DNA of 64,000 nucleotides from Palaemon carinicauda (Eukaryota > Arthropoda > Malacostraca > Decapoda > Palaemonidae), in assembly GCF_036898095.1 (NCBI RefSeq), contig NC_090744.1, positions 14,958,655 through 15,022,654 of the forward strand, read 5' to 3'. Shown here piece after piece: positions 11,763 to 24,715 of the stretch; within the stretch, counting starts at the first letter, position 1; every line of letters begins with the position of its first letter. The position numbers were made by a program, and so were the translations under genes. The notes under the pieces are model-generated. The model did no database searches, was not told the DNA's origin, and worked only from the letters and a program-made list of their open reading frames with translations.

Positions 11763-12500
11763 GGCGATGAAGGATTTTATTAACGATAGAAGTAAAAGTC
11801 AAGACACAAAAATCACTTTACAACAAAACCAAGGTTAATGGTTAAAACATGTTGAAACAAGGAAATGTCAAACAATAAATTGATATTGATTAGCAAATGT
11901 ACACCACTGAATCAATTGTACTACATCAATCATGGGACTTTTATACTTCTGAATCTGCTGAATCCCTAGACTCACTGTCAGATTCACTTTCCTCTAAGGA
12001 GTCAGGAAGCATGAGCTGTTGGGGCAAGGGGGGTTGTGTGTAGCGCACTGGTCGATATTTTCCATTCATAAGTTCCCAGCCATGACCAATAGGGGATGGA
12101 TGGCCAAACAAGTTGTAGTGTAGTTGACAATATGTGATATAGTTTGACCTTTCAACATGAGGATTCAAGGAGTCGTCATCAGGTGGGAGGCGGATCGTAC
12201 TCTTCTTCCTTTTTTGCCACTTGGAAGCCTTTGTTTGACCGCAAGTAGCATCTGCGCTTTCACCATAGATACAGGACAGTATAAAGGTCTTCACATCAGC
12301 TCGGATACTATCCTCCAAGTCGATCCTTTCACCAATTCCTTCTAGGAGCTTTCTCGCCTCAGGACCAGAGATCACCGTCTTCCTCACCTTCTTCTTTCCA
12401 TGGCCATAGAACACTGACGTATGATCACTTCTAGTGATTACATGCAAAGGGATGATTTGTGGGACTTCTCTGGTAGCATGTCATGGCAGTTAATAAAGAC
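11734..12500 (-). mobile_element. poly(A)-tailed retrocopy containing a CXC-family fragment
   Basis: On the minus strand an ORF (12447-11941) is followed by a 3' UTR, an AATAAA signal (11776-11781 on the + strand as TTTATT) and, 12 nt later, an unbroken run of 29 A (11734-11762). Signal plus tail at the correct spacing is the hallmark of LINE-mediated retroposition of a processed mRNA. The 5' end is truncated near the satellite boundary (about 12500). I found no clear target-site duplication of the bases next to the tail (GTAATGGGAG). A non-LTR element using this 3' end is the alternative. Confidence 0.65.
11941..12447 (-). pseudogene. CXC-domain-family protein fragment (168 codons, CXC end missing)
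   Basis: One open frame. It matches the region before the cysteine-rich tail of a protein family that is multi-copy in many invertebrates: DHTSVFYGHGKKKVRKTV (the family D/TSAF-GKGK block), FILSCIYGESADA, a basic stretch, then STIRLPPDDDSLNPHVERSN, IGHGWELMNGKYRPVRYT and PLPQQLMLPDSL. The C-terminus is Ser/Glu/Asp-rich (EESESDSESRDSADS) instead of the CXC cysteines. It parallels residues upstream of the cysteine cluster in the gene at 44668-46111. No function is known to me. The start at 12447 is the first ATG; the real protein probably began further upstream in sequence now lost. Confidence 0.6.
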
Positions 12501-12504
12501 ATCC

Positions 12505-15500
12505 TACTTAGCAACGTAGTAAACCCAGAGCACAGGAGAAATAGCAGACTTCAGTGGTTATTATGATCAGCTATATAGCTGCTCTGCATAACTGGAGCAC
12601 AGAGGAAACTTTTGATTCCTTTGGTTACTTCGATTGATTATTTAGCTACTTAGCAAACCGGGGACAGGGAAGAAATAGTAAACTTCAGTGGTTATAATAA
12701 TTACCTATCTCGCTACTCAGCAAAATCAGAGCACAAGGGAAACAGTTGATTGTTTTGGTTATTACAATTGACTATTTAGGTACTTAGTAAACCCAGAACG
12801 CAGAGGAAATAGTAGACCCCAGTGATTATAATGATTAGCTATCTACCTACTCAGCAGGAGGGAAACAGTGTACTCTTTTGGTTATTACGATGAACTACTT
12901 TGCTACTTAGTAATCCTCGAACACAGGGTAAATAGCAGACACAAGACATTATAATAATTAGCTATCTAGCTACTCACCATATTCGGAGCACAGGGAAAAA
13001 TATTGATTACGGTGATTATTACAATTAGCTACTTAGCTACATAGTACACCCATTACTCAGAGGGAAATAATAAACTCCGGTGGTTTTAACGATTGGCTAC
13101 TACGTAAACCATAAACATGGGTGAAATAGTTGACTACAGTTATTATTACGATTGACTACTTAGCTGAAGGAAGTAGCTAAAGGGAAATAGTAGATTTAAG
13201 TAGACTCAAGTGGTTTTTATGATTAACTGTCTGGTTAGTAATTAGCATACTCGGAGCACAAGGAAACCGTTGATTCCTTTGGTAATTACAATTGGCTAAT
13301 TAGTATCTTAGTAAACCAGAACACGGGGGAAATAGCAGGTTTCATTGGTTATTATGATTAGAAATCTATAAACTGTATAAAAGGAGCACAAGGGAAACTG
13401 TTAATTCTCTTGGTTATTACGATTGACTATTCAGCTACTTAGGAAACCGAGAACACAAAGGAAATAGTAAACTCCAGTGGTTATAATAATTACATATCTA
13501 CCTAATCAGCCTACTCAGAACACAGGGGAAATATTTGATTCTTGTGGTTTTTACAATAGGCTACGAAGTAAATTTGTAAACACAGAACACATGCAGAATA
13601 CCAAATTCAGTGGTTTTTATGATTAGACAAATCCGAGCACAAGGGAAGCAGTGGAATCCTGTGAGTATTAGGATTGACTACCTAGCTACTTAGCAAACCC
13701 AGAGAACAGGGGGAATGGATAGGCCCCAGTGGATATAATGATTAGCTATCTAGCTACTCAGCGCATGCGGAGCACAAAGGAAACAGTTGATTCCATTCAT
13801 TATTATGATTGACTATTCAGCTACTTACTAAACAAAGAACACAGGGGAAATAGTAGACACCAGTGGTTATTATGATTAGGTATCTAACTACTCAGGATAC
13901 ACAGATCACAGGGAAAATAGTTTATTCCTTTGGAAATTACGATTGCCCACTTAGCTATTTAGTTAACCCAGAACACAGGTGAAATTTCATTGGTTATTGT
14001 TGTTAGCTATCTAGCTAATCAGCATACCCGGAGCACAGGGGAAATAGTTAATTCCTGTGGATATAACGATTTACTACTTAGCAATTTAGTAAACTTTAGT
14101 TATCACAGATGACTACTTAGCTACTTAGTAAACACAGAATATAAGAGAAGTAGTAGACTCCACTGGTTATAATACAGCTATCCAGCTACACAGCATACTC
14201 AGAGCACAGGGTAAACAGTTGAATCCCTTGGTTATTATGATTGACTACTTAGCTACATAGTACACATAGAACACAGGCGAAATAGTAGACTCCTGTGGTT
14301 ATGATAATTAGTGATCTAGCTATTCCCCACAATTTGAACAATGGGGAAACAGTTGATTCCTGTGGTTTTTACAATTGACTACTTAGCTACTTAGTAAATC
14401 CAGAACACATGGGAAATGTTAGACGCCAGTAACTATAATGATTAGCGATCTAGCTACTAAGCACAATTCGAGCACAGGGGAAACGGTTGATTGCTCTGGT
14501 TATTACGATTGGCTACTTAGTTACTTAGTAAAGCCAGAACACAGGTTTCAGTGGTTATTATGATTAGCAATCTAGCTACTCAGCATAATCAATGCATAGG
14601 GGAAACAGTTAATTCTGTGTATATAACTATTGACTACTTAACTATTTAGCAAACTTAGAACACAAGGAAAATAGTAGAATATGCTGATTATAATATTAGC
14701 TATCTAGCTATTCACCATAATCGGAGCACAGGGGAAACAGCTGATTCCTTTGGTTATTACAATTGACTATATAGTTACTAAATAAGCCCAGAAAATTCCG
14801 GAAATATTAGCGTTCCTGTTGTTATAATGATTACCTATCTAGCTAATCATCCTACTCAGAACACAGGTTAGACAGTTGATTCTCGTGATTATTACAATTA
14901 AGCGCTTAGCTACTGAGTAAACCCAAAATACATGGGATATAGCGCACTTTGGTGGTTATTATGACTAGCTATCTAGCTACTCAGCATAATTGGAGCACAG
15001 CATAAGCAGTTGATTCCTGTGGGTATTACGATTGACTACTTAGCAACTTAGTATAACCAGAACACAGGAGAAATAAGTAGGCTCCTCTGATTATAATGAT
15101 TAGCTATCTAGCAACTCAACACACTCAGATTACAGGAGAAACAGTTAATTCCTTTGATTGTTACGAATGACTTTTCAGCTACTTAGTAAATCCAGAACAC
15201 AGAGAAATAGTAGACTTCAGTGGTTTTAATGATTATCTATCTACTATAGATAATCATCATACTTGGAGCACAGGGAGAAATAGTTAATTTCTTTGGTTAT
15301 TGGTTACTTAGCTATTTAGTAAGCCAAGAACACAGGGGAAATATTAGACTTCAATGGTTATCATGACTAGCTATCAAGCTACTCAACAAAATCGGAGCAC
15401 AGGGGAAACTGTTGATTCCATCAGTTATTACGATTGATTATTTAACTACATAGAAAACCTGGAACACAGGGGAAATAGTAGATATCAGTGGCTATAATGT

Positions 15501-15982
15501 TTAGCTATCTATCTACTCAGCATTATCAGAGCACAGTGGATACAGTTGATTTATTTGGTTATTTCAATTGACTACTTAGTAAACTCATAACAAAAGGGAA
15601 AATGTACCCTTTAGAGGTTTTGATAATTGAATATATATTTTGTATTTGGCCACTTAGTAAGAACAGAATAAAAGTGGAAATAGTAGATTCCAGACATTAT
15701 AGTGATTTAGCTATCTAGCTACTCAGCCTATTCGGAACATGGGACAAACAACTGATTCGTTTGGTTCTTACGAATGAATACTTAGCTACATAGTAAGCCC
15801 ATAACACAAGGGAAAATTTTACTCCAGTATTTTTTACGACTAACTTTTTATCTAATCAATAAATTTAAAGTACTCTGGAAATATTAGACTCCAGACGTTA
15901 TAATAAATAGCTATCTAGCTACTCAGCATAATTGGAGCACAGAGGAAGCAGTTGATTCCTTTGATTATTACGATTGACTACT
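12505..15982 (+). repeat. 134-bp satellite, forward orientation (segment 1)
   Basis: Tandem monomers of about 134 bp, each made of two diverged 67-bp halves. Half A contains GGGGAAACAGTTGATTCC, TTGGTTATTACGATTGACTA and CTTAGTAAACCCAGAACACA. Half B contains GGGGAAATAGTAGACTCCAG, TGGTTATAATGATTAGCTAT and CTAGCTACTCAGCATA. Copies are diverged from one another, so the array is old. No coding content. Confidence 0.95.
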
Positions 15983-17050
15983 TTATTAGTGCTGCCTTTA
16001 ACCGTGTTAATAATGAGGCCCTTGTTTTCGAACTCAAACAGTTGGGAGTGGGTGGGTCCGTTTCTTAGCATTATTATTGATTTTTTAAGTCATAGATCAC
16101 AAAGAGTTGTTGTTGATGAGCACCATAGTGAGTATAGGAATGTGATATCTGGTGTTCCACAGGGTAGTGTTCTTGGCCCATCACTTTTCATACTTTATAC
16201 ATATGACACGTGGTTTGGCCTAGAAAACAAGCTTGTTGCATATGCAGATGATGCTACTCGCTTTGCATCAATTCCATCCCCTGAATGTAGATCTGGGGTT
16301 GGTGAATCCCTTAATAGAGATCTATTTATAATTAGTGCATGGTGCAAATTATGGGGTATGAAGTTGAATCCTAATAAAACTCAAAGTATGATTATAAGTA
16401 GGTCAAGGAAGGTGGCTCCTTAACATCCGGATCTCAGTATCGATAATGTTTCTTTAAATTTGTATGACGCTTTTAAAATTTCAGGTGTGATTCTCGACGG
16501 CAAATTTACTTTTGAGAAACACACTAGGTCTGTGTCTTCTTAAGTTGCACAAAAAATTGGCTTATTGAGAAAGTCTTCTAAGATTTTCGGTGATCAATCT
16601 ATTCAAAAGAAGTGTTTTAATTCTTTGATTCTACCTTGTTTTTAGTATTGTTCTTCTGTTTGGTCTTCAGCTGCTGATTCTCATCTTAATTTGTTGGACA
16701 GAATCTTACAGTCTATTAAATTTTTGATTCTTGATCTAGATATTAATCTTTGGCACCGTCGTTCAATTAGTTCATTATGCATGTTGCATAAGATTTTTCA
16801 TAACTCTGATCATCATTTACATTCAGATCTCCCTGGATAATTCTATCCTGTTCGTAATTGTAGGCAGGGAGTTAATTTTAATAGCCCGGCCTTCTCCATC
16901 ATGAGGCTCAATACTAAACAGTATTCTAGAAGTTTTGTTCCAGCTGTTACAAAGTTGTGGAATTATCTTCCTAATCGTGTAGTTAAATCAGTAGAACTTC
17001 AGAAGTTCAAAGTTGGAACAAATGTTTTTATGTTGACCAGGCTGACATGA
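15983..17050 (+). pseudogene. LINE ORF2 remnant: reverse transcriptase, C-terminal part
   Basis: The stretch from motif A to the C-terminus of a non-LTR reverse transcriptase. The longest intact piece is 15974-16423, which keeps SGVPQGSVLGPSLF and AYADDATRFASIP; its N-terminal residues come from satellite and from an early frame shift at GGGTCCGTTTCTTAGC. After the stop at 16423 the frame resumes with LSIDNVSLNLYDAFKISGV, then EKHTRSVSS, a stop, and KCFNSLILPCF before another stop, ending VGTNVFMLTRLT. More eroded than the second copy. Confidence 0.88.
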
Positions 17051-17294
17051 GTCTTTTTATGGTTTATATATGACATATCTGTTTTTGACGTTGTTAATAG
17101 TTTATATATGACATATCTATTTTGACGTTGTTACTGTTTTTACAATGATTTATTGTTAATTTGGTCTCATCATTTATTTATTTCCTTATTTCCTTTCCTC
17201 GCTGGGCTATTTTTCCCTATTGGAGTCCTTGGGCTTATAGCATCTTGCATTTCCAACTAGGTTTGTAGCTTGGCTAATAATAATAATAATAATA
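15983..17294 (+). mobile_element. 5'-truncated I/Jockey-group LINE (copy 1, RT half and 3' UTR)
   Basis: Sudden switch from satellite to RT sequence at about 15983 (frame SAAFNRVNNEALVFELKQLG, motif A region), then IIIDFLSHRSQRVVV, VISGVPQGSVLGPSLFI (motif B), LVAYADDATRFASIPS (motif C, YADD intact), and a thumb/C-terminal region to 17048 with several stops and frame changes. The 3' UTR includes CCTCGCTGGGCTATTTTT and ends in a (TAA)n tail (17276-17294), after which satellite resumes. Highly similar to the LINE at 28388-31318, beginning at that copy's position 30003. 5' truncation plus a simple-repeat tail is the usual outcome of target-primed reverse transcription. Confidence 0.93.
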
Positions 17295-20200
17295 GCTACC
17301 TAGTAAACCCAAAACAAAGGGGATATATCAGACTTCAGTGGTTATTGTGATTAGCTATCTAGTTATATAGCACACACAAAGCAAAGGGGAAAAAGTTGAT
17401 TACTTTGGTTATTTTGATTGACTACTTAGCTACTTAGTAAACCCCGAACACAGGGAAAATGAAGGATTCCAATGGTTATAATGATTACCTATGTAACTAC
17501 TCAACATTCTCAGAGCACAGGGAAACAGTTGATTCCTTTGGTTATCATGACTGACTACTCAACTACTTAATAAACCAATTACACAGCGAAAACAGTAGAC
17601 TTCAGTGATTATTATGATTAGCTATATAGCTACTCATCATATTAGAAGCACAGGGGAAACAGTTGATTTGTTTCGGTATTACAGTTGACTACTTAGCTAC
17701 TTATTAAACCCAGAATGGAAGGGAAATAGTAAACTTCACTGGTTATAATGATTAGCTATCTAGTTACTCAGCATATTTGAACCACAGAGGAAACAGTTTA
17801 TTCATTTAGTTATTATGATTGGGTACTTAGTGAATCCAAAACACAAGGGAAATTGTAGACTCCAGTAGTTATTATGATTGGCTATTTTCTAAGCCCAAAT
17901 CACAGGAAAAATAGTCTACTCCAGTGGTTATTGCAGTTGGCTTCTTAGTTACTTAGTAAATCCAGAACACAAGGGAAATAGTAAATTCAAGTGGTTATTA
18001 AGATTAGCTATCTAGCTACTAAGCAAACACAGGGAAAACAGTTGATTCCATTGGTTATTATGATTATCTACCTAGCTACATAGTAAAAAAGAGCACAGGA
18101 GAAATATTAGATTCCAGTGGTTATTACAATCGGATACTTTGGAAACCCAAGACACAGGAGAAATAGCTATCTAATTTACCTACTCACCGTACTCGGACAA
18201 CAGAGGAATCAGTTGATTCCTAAGGTTGTTATAATTTACTACTTAGCTTCTTAATGAACCCAGAACATGGGAGAAACAGAAGACTCCAGTGGTTATAATG
18301 ATTAGCAATCTAGCTACTCAGCATACTCAGAGCACAGGGAAAACAGTTGATTCGTTTGGTTATTATAATTGACTACATAGTCATTAAACCTGGAACAAAG
18401 AGGAAATAATAGACTCCATTGGTTATAAAGATTAACTATCTAGCTACTCGAACAGTTGAATCCTGTGGTTATTACGATTAGCTATTTAGTTACACACTAA
18501 ACCAAAAACATAGGGGAAATAGCATGTTTCAGTGGTTATTATCATCAGCTATCTAGCAATTCAGTATAATCATAGCACAGGGGAAACAGTGGATTCCTGT
18601 GTTTATTACGATTGACTACTTAGCTACTTAGTATACCCAGAACACAGGTTAAACAGAAGATTCCATTGGTTATAATGAATAGCTATCTAGCTACTCAACA
18701 AATACTAGAAAATGGAAAACAATTGATTCTTTTGGTTGTTACGAATGACAAATTAGCTACTTTGTAAACCCAGAAGACAGGGAAAATATTATAAATCAGT
18801 GGTTATAATGATTAACTATATAGCTACTCAGCATACTTGGAACACAAGGGAAACAGTTGATTCCTCTGGTTATTACGATTGGCTACTTAGTTACTCAGAA
18901 AAGCCAGAACATAGGAGAAATAGAAAGTTTCATTTCAGTGTTCATTATGATTAGCTATCTAGCTACTTAGTATAATTGGATGATAGAGAAAACAGTTGAT
19001 TCCTGTGGTTATTACGATTGACAACTTAGGTACGTAATATATCCAAAAGACAAGGGAAATATTAGACTCTAGTGGGTATAATGATTATATATCTAGATAA
19101 TCAGAATACTCGGAGCACAGGGGAAACATTAGAGTCGATTCTATTGTTACGATTGACTACTTGGTAAACTCAGAATAGATGGGAAATAGGAAACTACAGT
19201 TGTTATGATGATTATCTATCTAGCTACTCAGCTTACTCATAGAACAGGGGAAACAGTTGATTCCTTTGGTTATCAAGATTGACTACTTAACTACTTACTA
19301 AACCAAGAACACAAGGGTAATAGTAGACTCCAGTGGTTATAATGATTAGCTATCTAGCTTACATGGAACACAGGGTAAACAGTTTATTCCTTTGGTTATC
19401 ATGATTAGCTATTTAATTACCCGATAAACCCCAAAAACTGGGGAAATAACAGACTTCATTGGTCATTATGATTAGCTATCTATCTACTCAGCATAATAAG
19501 AGCACATGGAATACAGTTGCTTCCCATGGTTATCATGATTGACTACTTACCTACTTAGTACACCCAGATCAAATCAGAAATAGTAGACTCCAATGGTTGT
19601 AATGAATCATGATTTAGCTACTCAGCACAATAATAGCATAGAGGAAACAGTTAATTCCTTAAGTTATTATGATTCACTACTCAGGTACTTAATAAACCTA
19701 GAACACAGGGAGAATAGTAGACACCAGTAGTTATAGGATTAGCTATCTATCTACCCAGCACACTCAGAGCATATAAAAACAGTGAATTTCTTTGGTTATT
19801 ATGATTGGCTAATTAGTTGCTTTGTAAACCCAGTACATAGAGGAAATAGAAAGTTTCAGAGGTTATTATGATTAGCAATCTAGCTAATCAGCATAATGGG
19901 AGCAAAGGGAAAAAGATAGATTCTTGTGGTTATTACGGTGGACTACTTAGCTACTTAGTAAACCCAGAAAACAGTGCTAATAGTAGGCTCCAGTGGTTGA
20001 AATTATCATCTATCTAGCTAATCAGCCTATCTGGAGCAAAAGAGAAGCAGATGATTCCTGTTGGTATTACTGTTGACTACTTAACTACTTAGTATACCAA
20101 GAACACAGCGGATATGAATAGCCTCCAGTGGATATAATGTTTAGCTATTTAGTTACTCAGTACACTCAGAGCACAGGGGAAACAGTTGATTACTTTGATT

Positions 20201-23200
20201 ATTATGATGGACTTTACAGATACTAAGTAAACCCAGAACCCAGGGGAAATAGTACACTCCTGTGGTTACAATGAATAGCTATCTAGCTATTCAGAATACT
20301 CAGAGAATAGGGGACAAAGTTGCTTCCTGTGATTATTACAATTGGGTACTTAGATATTAGGTAAACACAGATCACAAGATTAATAATACACTACGGAGGT
20401 TATATTGATTATCTATCTAGCTACTTACCATACTCAGAGCATGGGGGAAACAGTTGATTACTTTGATTATTATGATTAACTACTTACTTATGTAGTATAC
20501 CCAGAATAAAGTGGAAATAGAAAACTTCAGTGGTTATTATGATTAGCCATCTAGCTTCTGAGCATACTCGGTGTACAGGGGAGACAGTTGATTCCTTAGG
20601 TTACCAAGATTGACTGGTTAGCTACATATTAAACACAGAAAACAAGTAGTACACTTCAGTGGTTATAATGATTACCTATCTAGATGCTCAGTATAATAGG
20701 AGCACAGTGAAAACAGTTGATTCCTTTAGTTATTAATATTGACCACTTAGCTACTTGGTACACCCGGAACGCAGGAGAAATACTAGACTGCAGTGGTTAT
20801 AATGATTGGCGATCTACCTACTCAGCAGAATTCGAGCATAGGGGAAACAGTTGATTCTTATGTATAATACGATTGATTACTTTTCTACTTAGTAAACCCA
20901 AACACAGGGGAAATAGTAGACATCTGTTGTTATAATGATTAGCAATTTAGCTACTCAGCGTACTCGGACCACAGGGGAAACAGTTGATTCCTCTAGATTT
21001 ACAATTGGGTACTTAGTGACTTCGTAAACACAAATTACAGGGGAGGTAGCAGGTTTCAGTGATTATTATGATTCGCAATCTAGCTACTCACCATAAACTA
21101 TCTAGCTATTCAACATACTTGGAGCAGAGAAAAAACAGTTGAATCCTGTGGTTATTACGATTAGCTATTTAGTTACGCACTAAACCCAAAACATAGGGGA
21201 AAGAGCAGGTTTCAGTGATTAATATCATAAGCTATCTAGCAACTCAGTATAATCAGACCACAGGGGAAACAGTTGATTCCTGTGATTATTACTATTGACT
21301 ACTTAGCTACTTAGAAAACCCAGAACACAAGAAAATAGTACTCCTCTAGTTATAATGTTAGCTATCCAGCTACTCAGATTACTCAGATCAATATGGAAAC
21401 AGTGTATTCCTTTGGTTATTACAATTGACTACGTACCTACGTAGTCAACCAAGAGCACAGGGGAAAGAGTAGACTCCAGTGGTTATAATGATTATCTATC
21501 TAGCTAATCAACCTATTTGGAACACAGTGGAAACAGTTGATTCCTGTAATTATTACGATTAGCTACTTGGGTACTTAGTAAACCCAGAATACATGGGATA
21601 TGGCAGACTTCAGGGGTTTTTAGGATTAGCTATCTATCTAGTCAGCATAATTGGAGCACAGGGGAAGCGGTTGATTCCTGTGGGCATTACGATTTACCAC
21701 TTTGCACCTTAGTAAACCCAGAACAAAGGGGAAATGAGAAGACTCCAGTTATTATAATGATTACCTATCAAGCTACTCAGCACGTTCGGAGCACAGGGGA
21801 AAGAGTTGATTCCTTTGATTTTTCGACTCACTACATAACTACTTTGTGATCCCAGATGAAAGGGCGAATAGTAGACTCCGGTGATTTTAAGGATTACCTA
21901 CCTATATACTCAACATACTCATTGCACAGGGGAAACAGTTGATTCCTTTGGTTTTTAGGATTGGGTACTTAGCTACTTAGTAAACCCAGAACACAGGGGA
22001 AATAGTACACTTCAGTAGTTATTGTGAAGAGCTATCTAGGTAATCAACAAAATTGGAGCACAGGCGAAAATGTTGATTCATTTGGATATTAAGATTGACT
22101 ATTTAGCTACTTAGTAAACCCAGAACACAGGGAAATAGGAAACATGACTGGTTCATATGATTGACTATCCAGCTACTTAACATAATCAGAGCACAGGGGA
22201 AACAGTTGATTATTCTGTTTATAATGATTGATTACTTAGCTACCTAGTAAATCATAACAAATAAGAAATAGTACACTTTAGTGGTTTCAATGGTTATCTA
22301 TCTAGCTACTCAGCATAATCGGAGAGCAGGAAAAAAATAGCAATTCATTTGATTATTATGATGGACTACCTATCAATTTTGTAAACATAGAACAAAGGGG
22401 AATAGTAGAATCCAGACATTATAGTAATTAGCATAGAAGAAACAGTTAATTCCTTTGTTTATTATGATTAAATACTTAACGACTTAGTAAACCAAAACAC
22501 AGGCGAAATAGTTTACTCCAGTGTTTATTATGACTGACTTTTTAGGTACTCAATAAACTTGGAACACAGGGGAAATAGTAGACTCTAAACATTATAATGA
22601 TTACCTATCTGGCTACTCAGCATAATTGGAGCACAGCGGAAGCAGTTTATTCCTTTGGTTATTATAATCGACTACTTAGCTACTTAATAAACTCTGAACA
22701 AAGGGGAAATAGCAGACTTCAGGGGGTATTATGACTAGCTAACTTGTTATCCATCATACTCCAAGCACAGGGGAAACAGTTGATTCCTTTGGTTATTACT
22801 CTCGACTACTTAGCTACTTAATAAACCAAAAACACAAGGGAATTAGTAGACTTCAGTGGTTGAAATGATTGGCTCTCTAGCTACTCAGCATATTTGGACC
22901 ATAGGGGAACAGTTGATTCCTTTGGTTATTATGATTAGCTACTTAGCTACTTGGTGAACCAAGAACAAAAAGGGAAATAGTATACTCCAAGGGTTATTAC
23001 GATTGGCTACTTGGTAAAACTAATGCACAAATAAAATAGTTGACTCCAGTGGTTACTACAATTCGTTAATTAGCTACTTATTAAATCCAGAACACAAGGG
23101 AAATAATATACTTAATTGGTTATTAGGGTTAGCTCTATAGCTACTTAGCAAATCCGGAGCATAGGGGAAACAGGTTATTCCGTTGGTTATTACGATTGGC

Positions 23201-24710
23201 TACTGAGCTACTTCGTAAACATGAACACGGGAGAAATATTAGACTACAGTATCTATTACGAATAGCTACTTAGTAAACCCTGGATACAGGAGAAATAGTT
23301 GACTCGAGTGGTAATTACGAATGGCTACTTAGCTATTTATTAATCCTTGAACACAACATGTAATAGTAGACGCCTGTAAATATTATGTAGAGCTATTGAA
23401 AGTAAACTCAGAGCACAGTGGAAACAGTTGAATTTGTTATGTTGGTTATTACAATCGGATATTTTCTACATAGTAAACCCCAAAACCAAGGGAAATGGCA
23501 GAATTCGGTGGTTATTATTAGCTATTTAGCTACTCACTATTACAGGAGCACAGGGAAAACAGTTGCATCCTGCGGTTTTTACGAATGACTACTTGGTGAA
23601 CTCAGAACTGAGGGGAAATAGTAGACTCCAGTGGTTCAAATGATTAGCTATACAGCTACTCACCAAACTCAGAGCACAATGGAAAACATGTGATTCCTTT
23701 GGGTATTACGATTGACTACATAGCTACTTAGTAATGCAAAACACAGAAGAAATACCAGACTTTAGTGGTTATTATGATTAGCTATCTAGCAACTCAGCAT
23801 ACTGGGAAAAAAGGAGAAACAGTTGTTTCCTTTGGTTGTTATGATTTATTACTTAGCTACCTAGTAAACCAAGAACACAGGGGAAATAGAAGACTCCAGT
23901 GGTTATAATGAATAGCTAACTAGCCAAAAATCATACTCGGAGCACAGGAAAAACAGTTGATATCTTTGGTTATTATAATTGACTACTTAGCCACTCATTA
24001 AAAATAGGACACATATGAAATAGCAGACACCAGTAGTTATAATGATTAGGTATTTAGCTACTCATATATTCAGAGCACAGGGGAAACAGTTGATTCCTAT
24101 GGTTATTTTATTACTTATTTAGCTACTTAGTGAACTCAGAACAAATGGGAAATAGCAGGTTTCAGTGGTTATTATAATTAGCAATCTAGCTACTCAAAAT
24201 AACACGAACTCAGGGGATACAGTTGATTCGTGTGGTTATTACAAATGACTACTTAGCTACGTAGCAGACCCAGAACACAGGTTAAGTAGAAGACTCCAGT
24301 GGTTATAATGATTAGCACTGTAGCTACAAAGTGAATTCGAGCATAGTAGAAACAGTTGATTCCTTTGGTTGTTACGACTGACTTCTTAGCTACATATCAA
24401 ACCCAGAACACAGGGGAAATATTAGACTGCAATGGTTATAATGATTAGCTATCTAGCTACTCAACATACTCGGAGCACAGGAGGAACAGTTGATTCATTT
24501 GGTTATAACGATTGCCTACTTAGTTGCTCAATAAATCCAGAACAAAGGGGAAATAGAAAGTTTAAGTGGTTATTATGATTACTTATCTAGCTACTCGGCA
24601 TTATCGGACGATAGGAGAAACAGTTGATTTTTGTGGTTATTACGATTGACTAGTTAGCTACTTAGTAAACTCAAACCACAGGGAAAATATTAGACTCCAG
24701 TTGTGTCAGA
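17295..24710 (+). repeat. 134-bp satellite, forward orientation (segment 2)
   Basis: Continuation of the forward array after the LINE insertion, with the same two 67-bp half-monomers alternating. Orientation is constant until about 24700, where the last forward unit ends in TTAGACTCCAGTTGTGTCAG and the array flips. No gene or mobile element noted inside. Confidence 0.95.
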
Positions 24711-24715
24711 AAAAT
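24700..24715. other. satellite inversion junction
   Basis: Left of this point monomers read GGGGAAA...CCAGTGGTTATAATGATTAG. Right of it they read as the reverse complement (CTATAATAACAACTAAAGTG, then GGAATCAACTGTTTCCCCTG). The joint bases TTGTGTCAGA fit neither unit cleanly. Confidence 0.85.
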
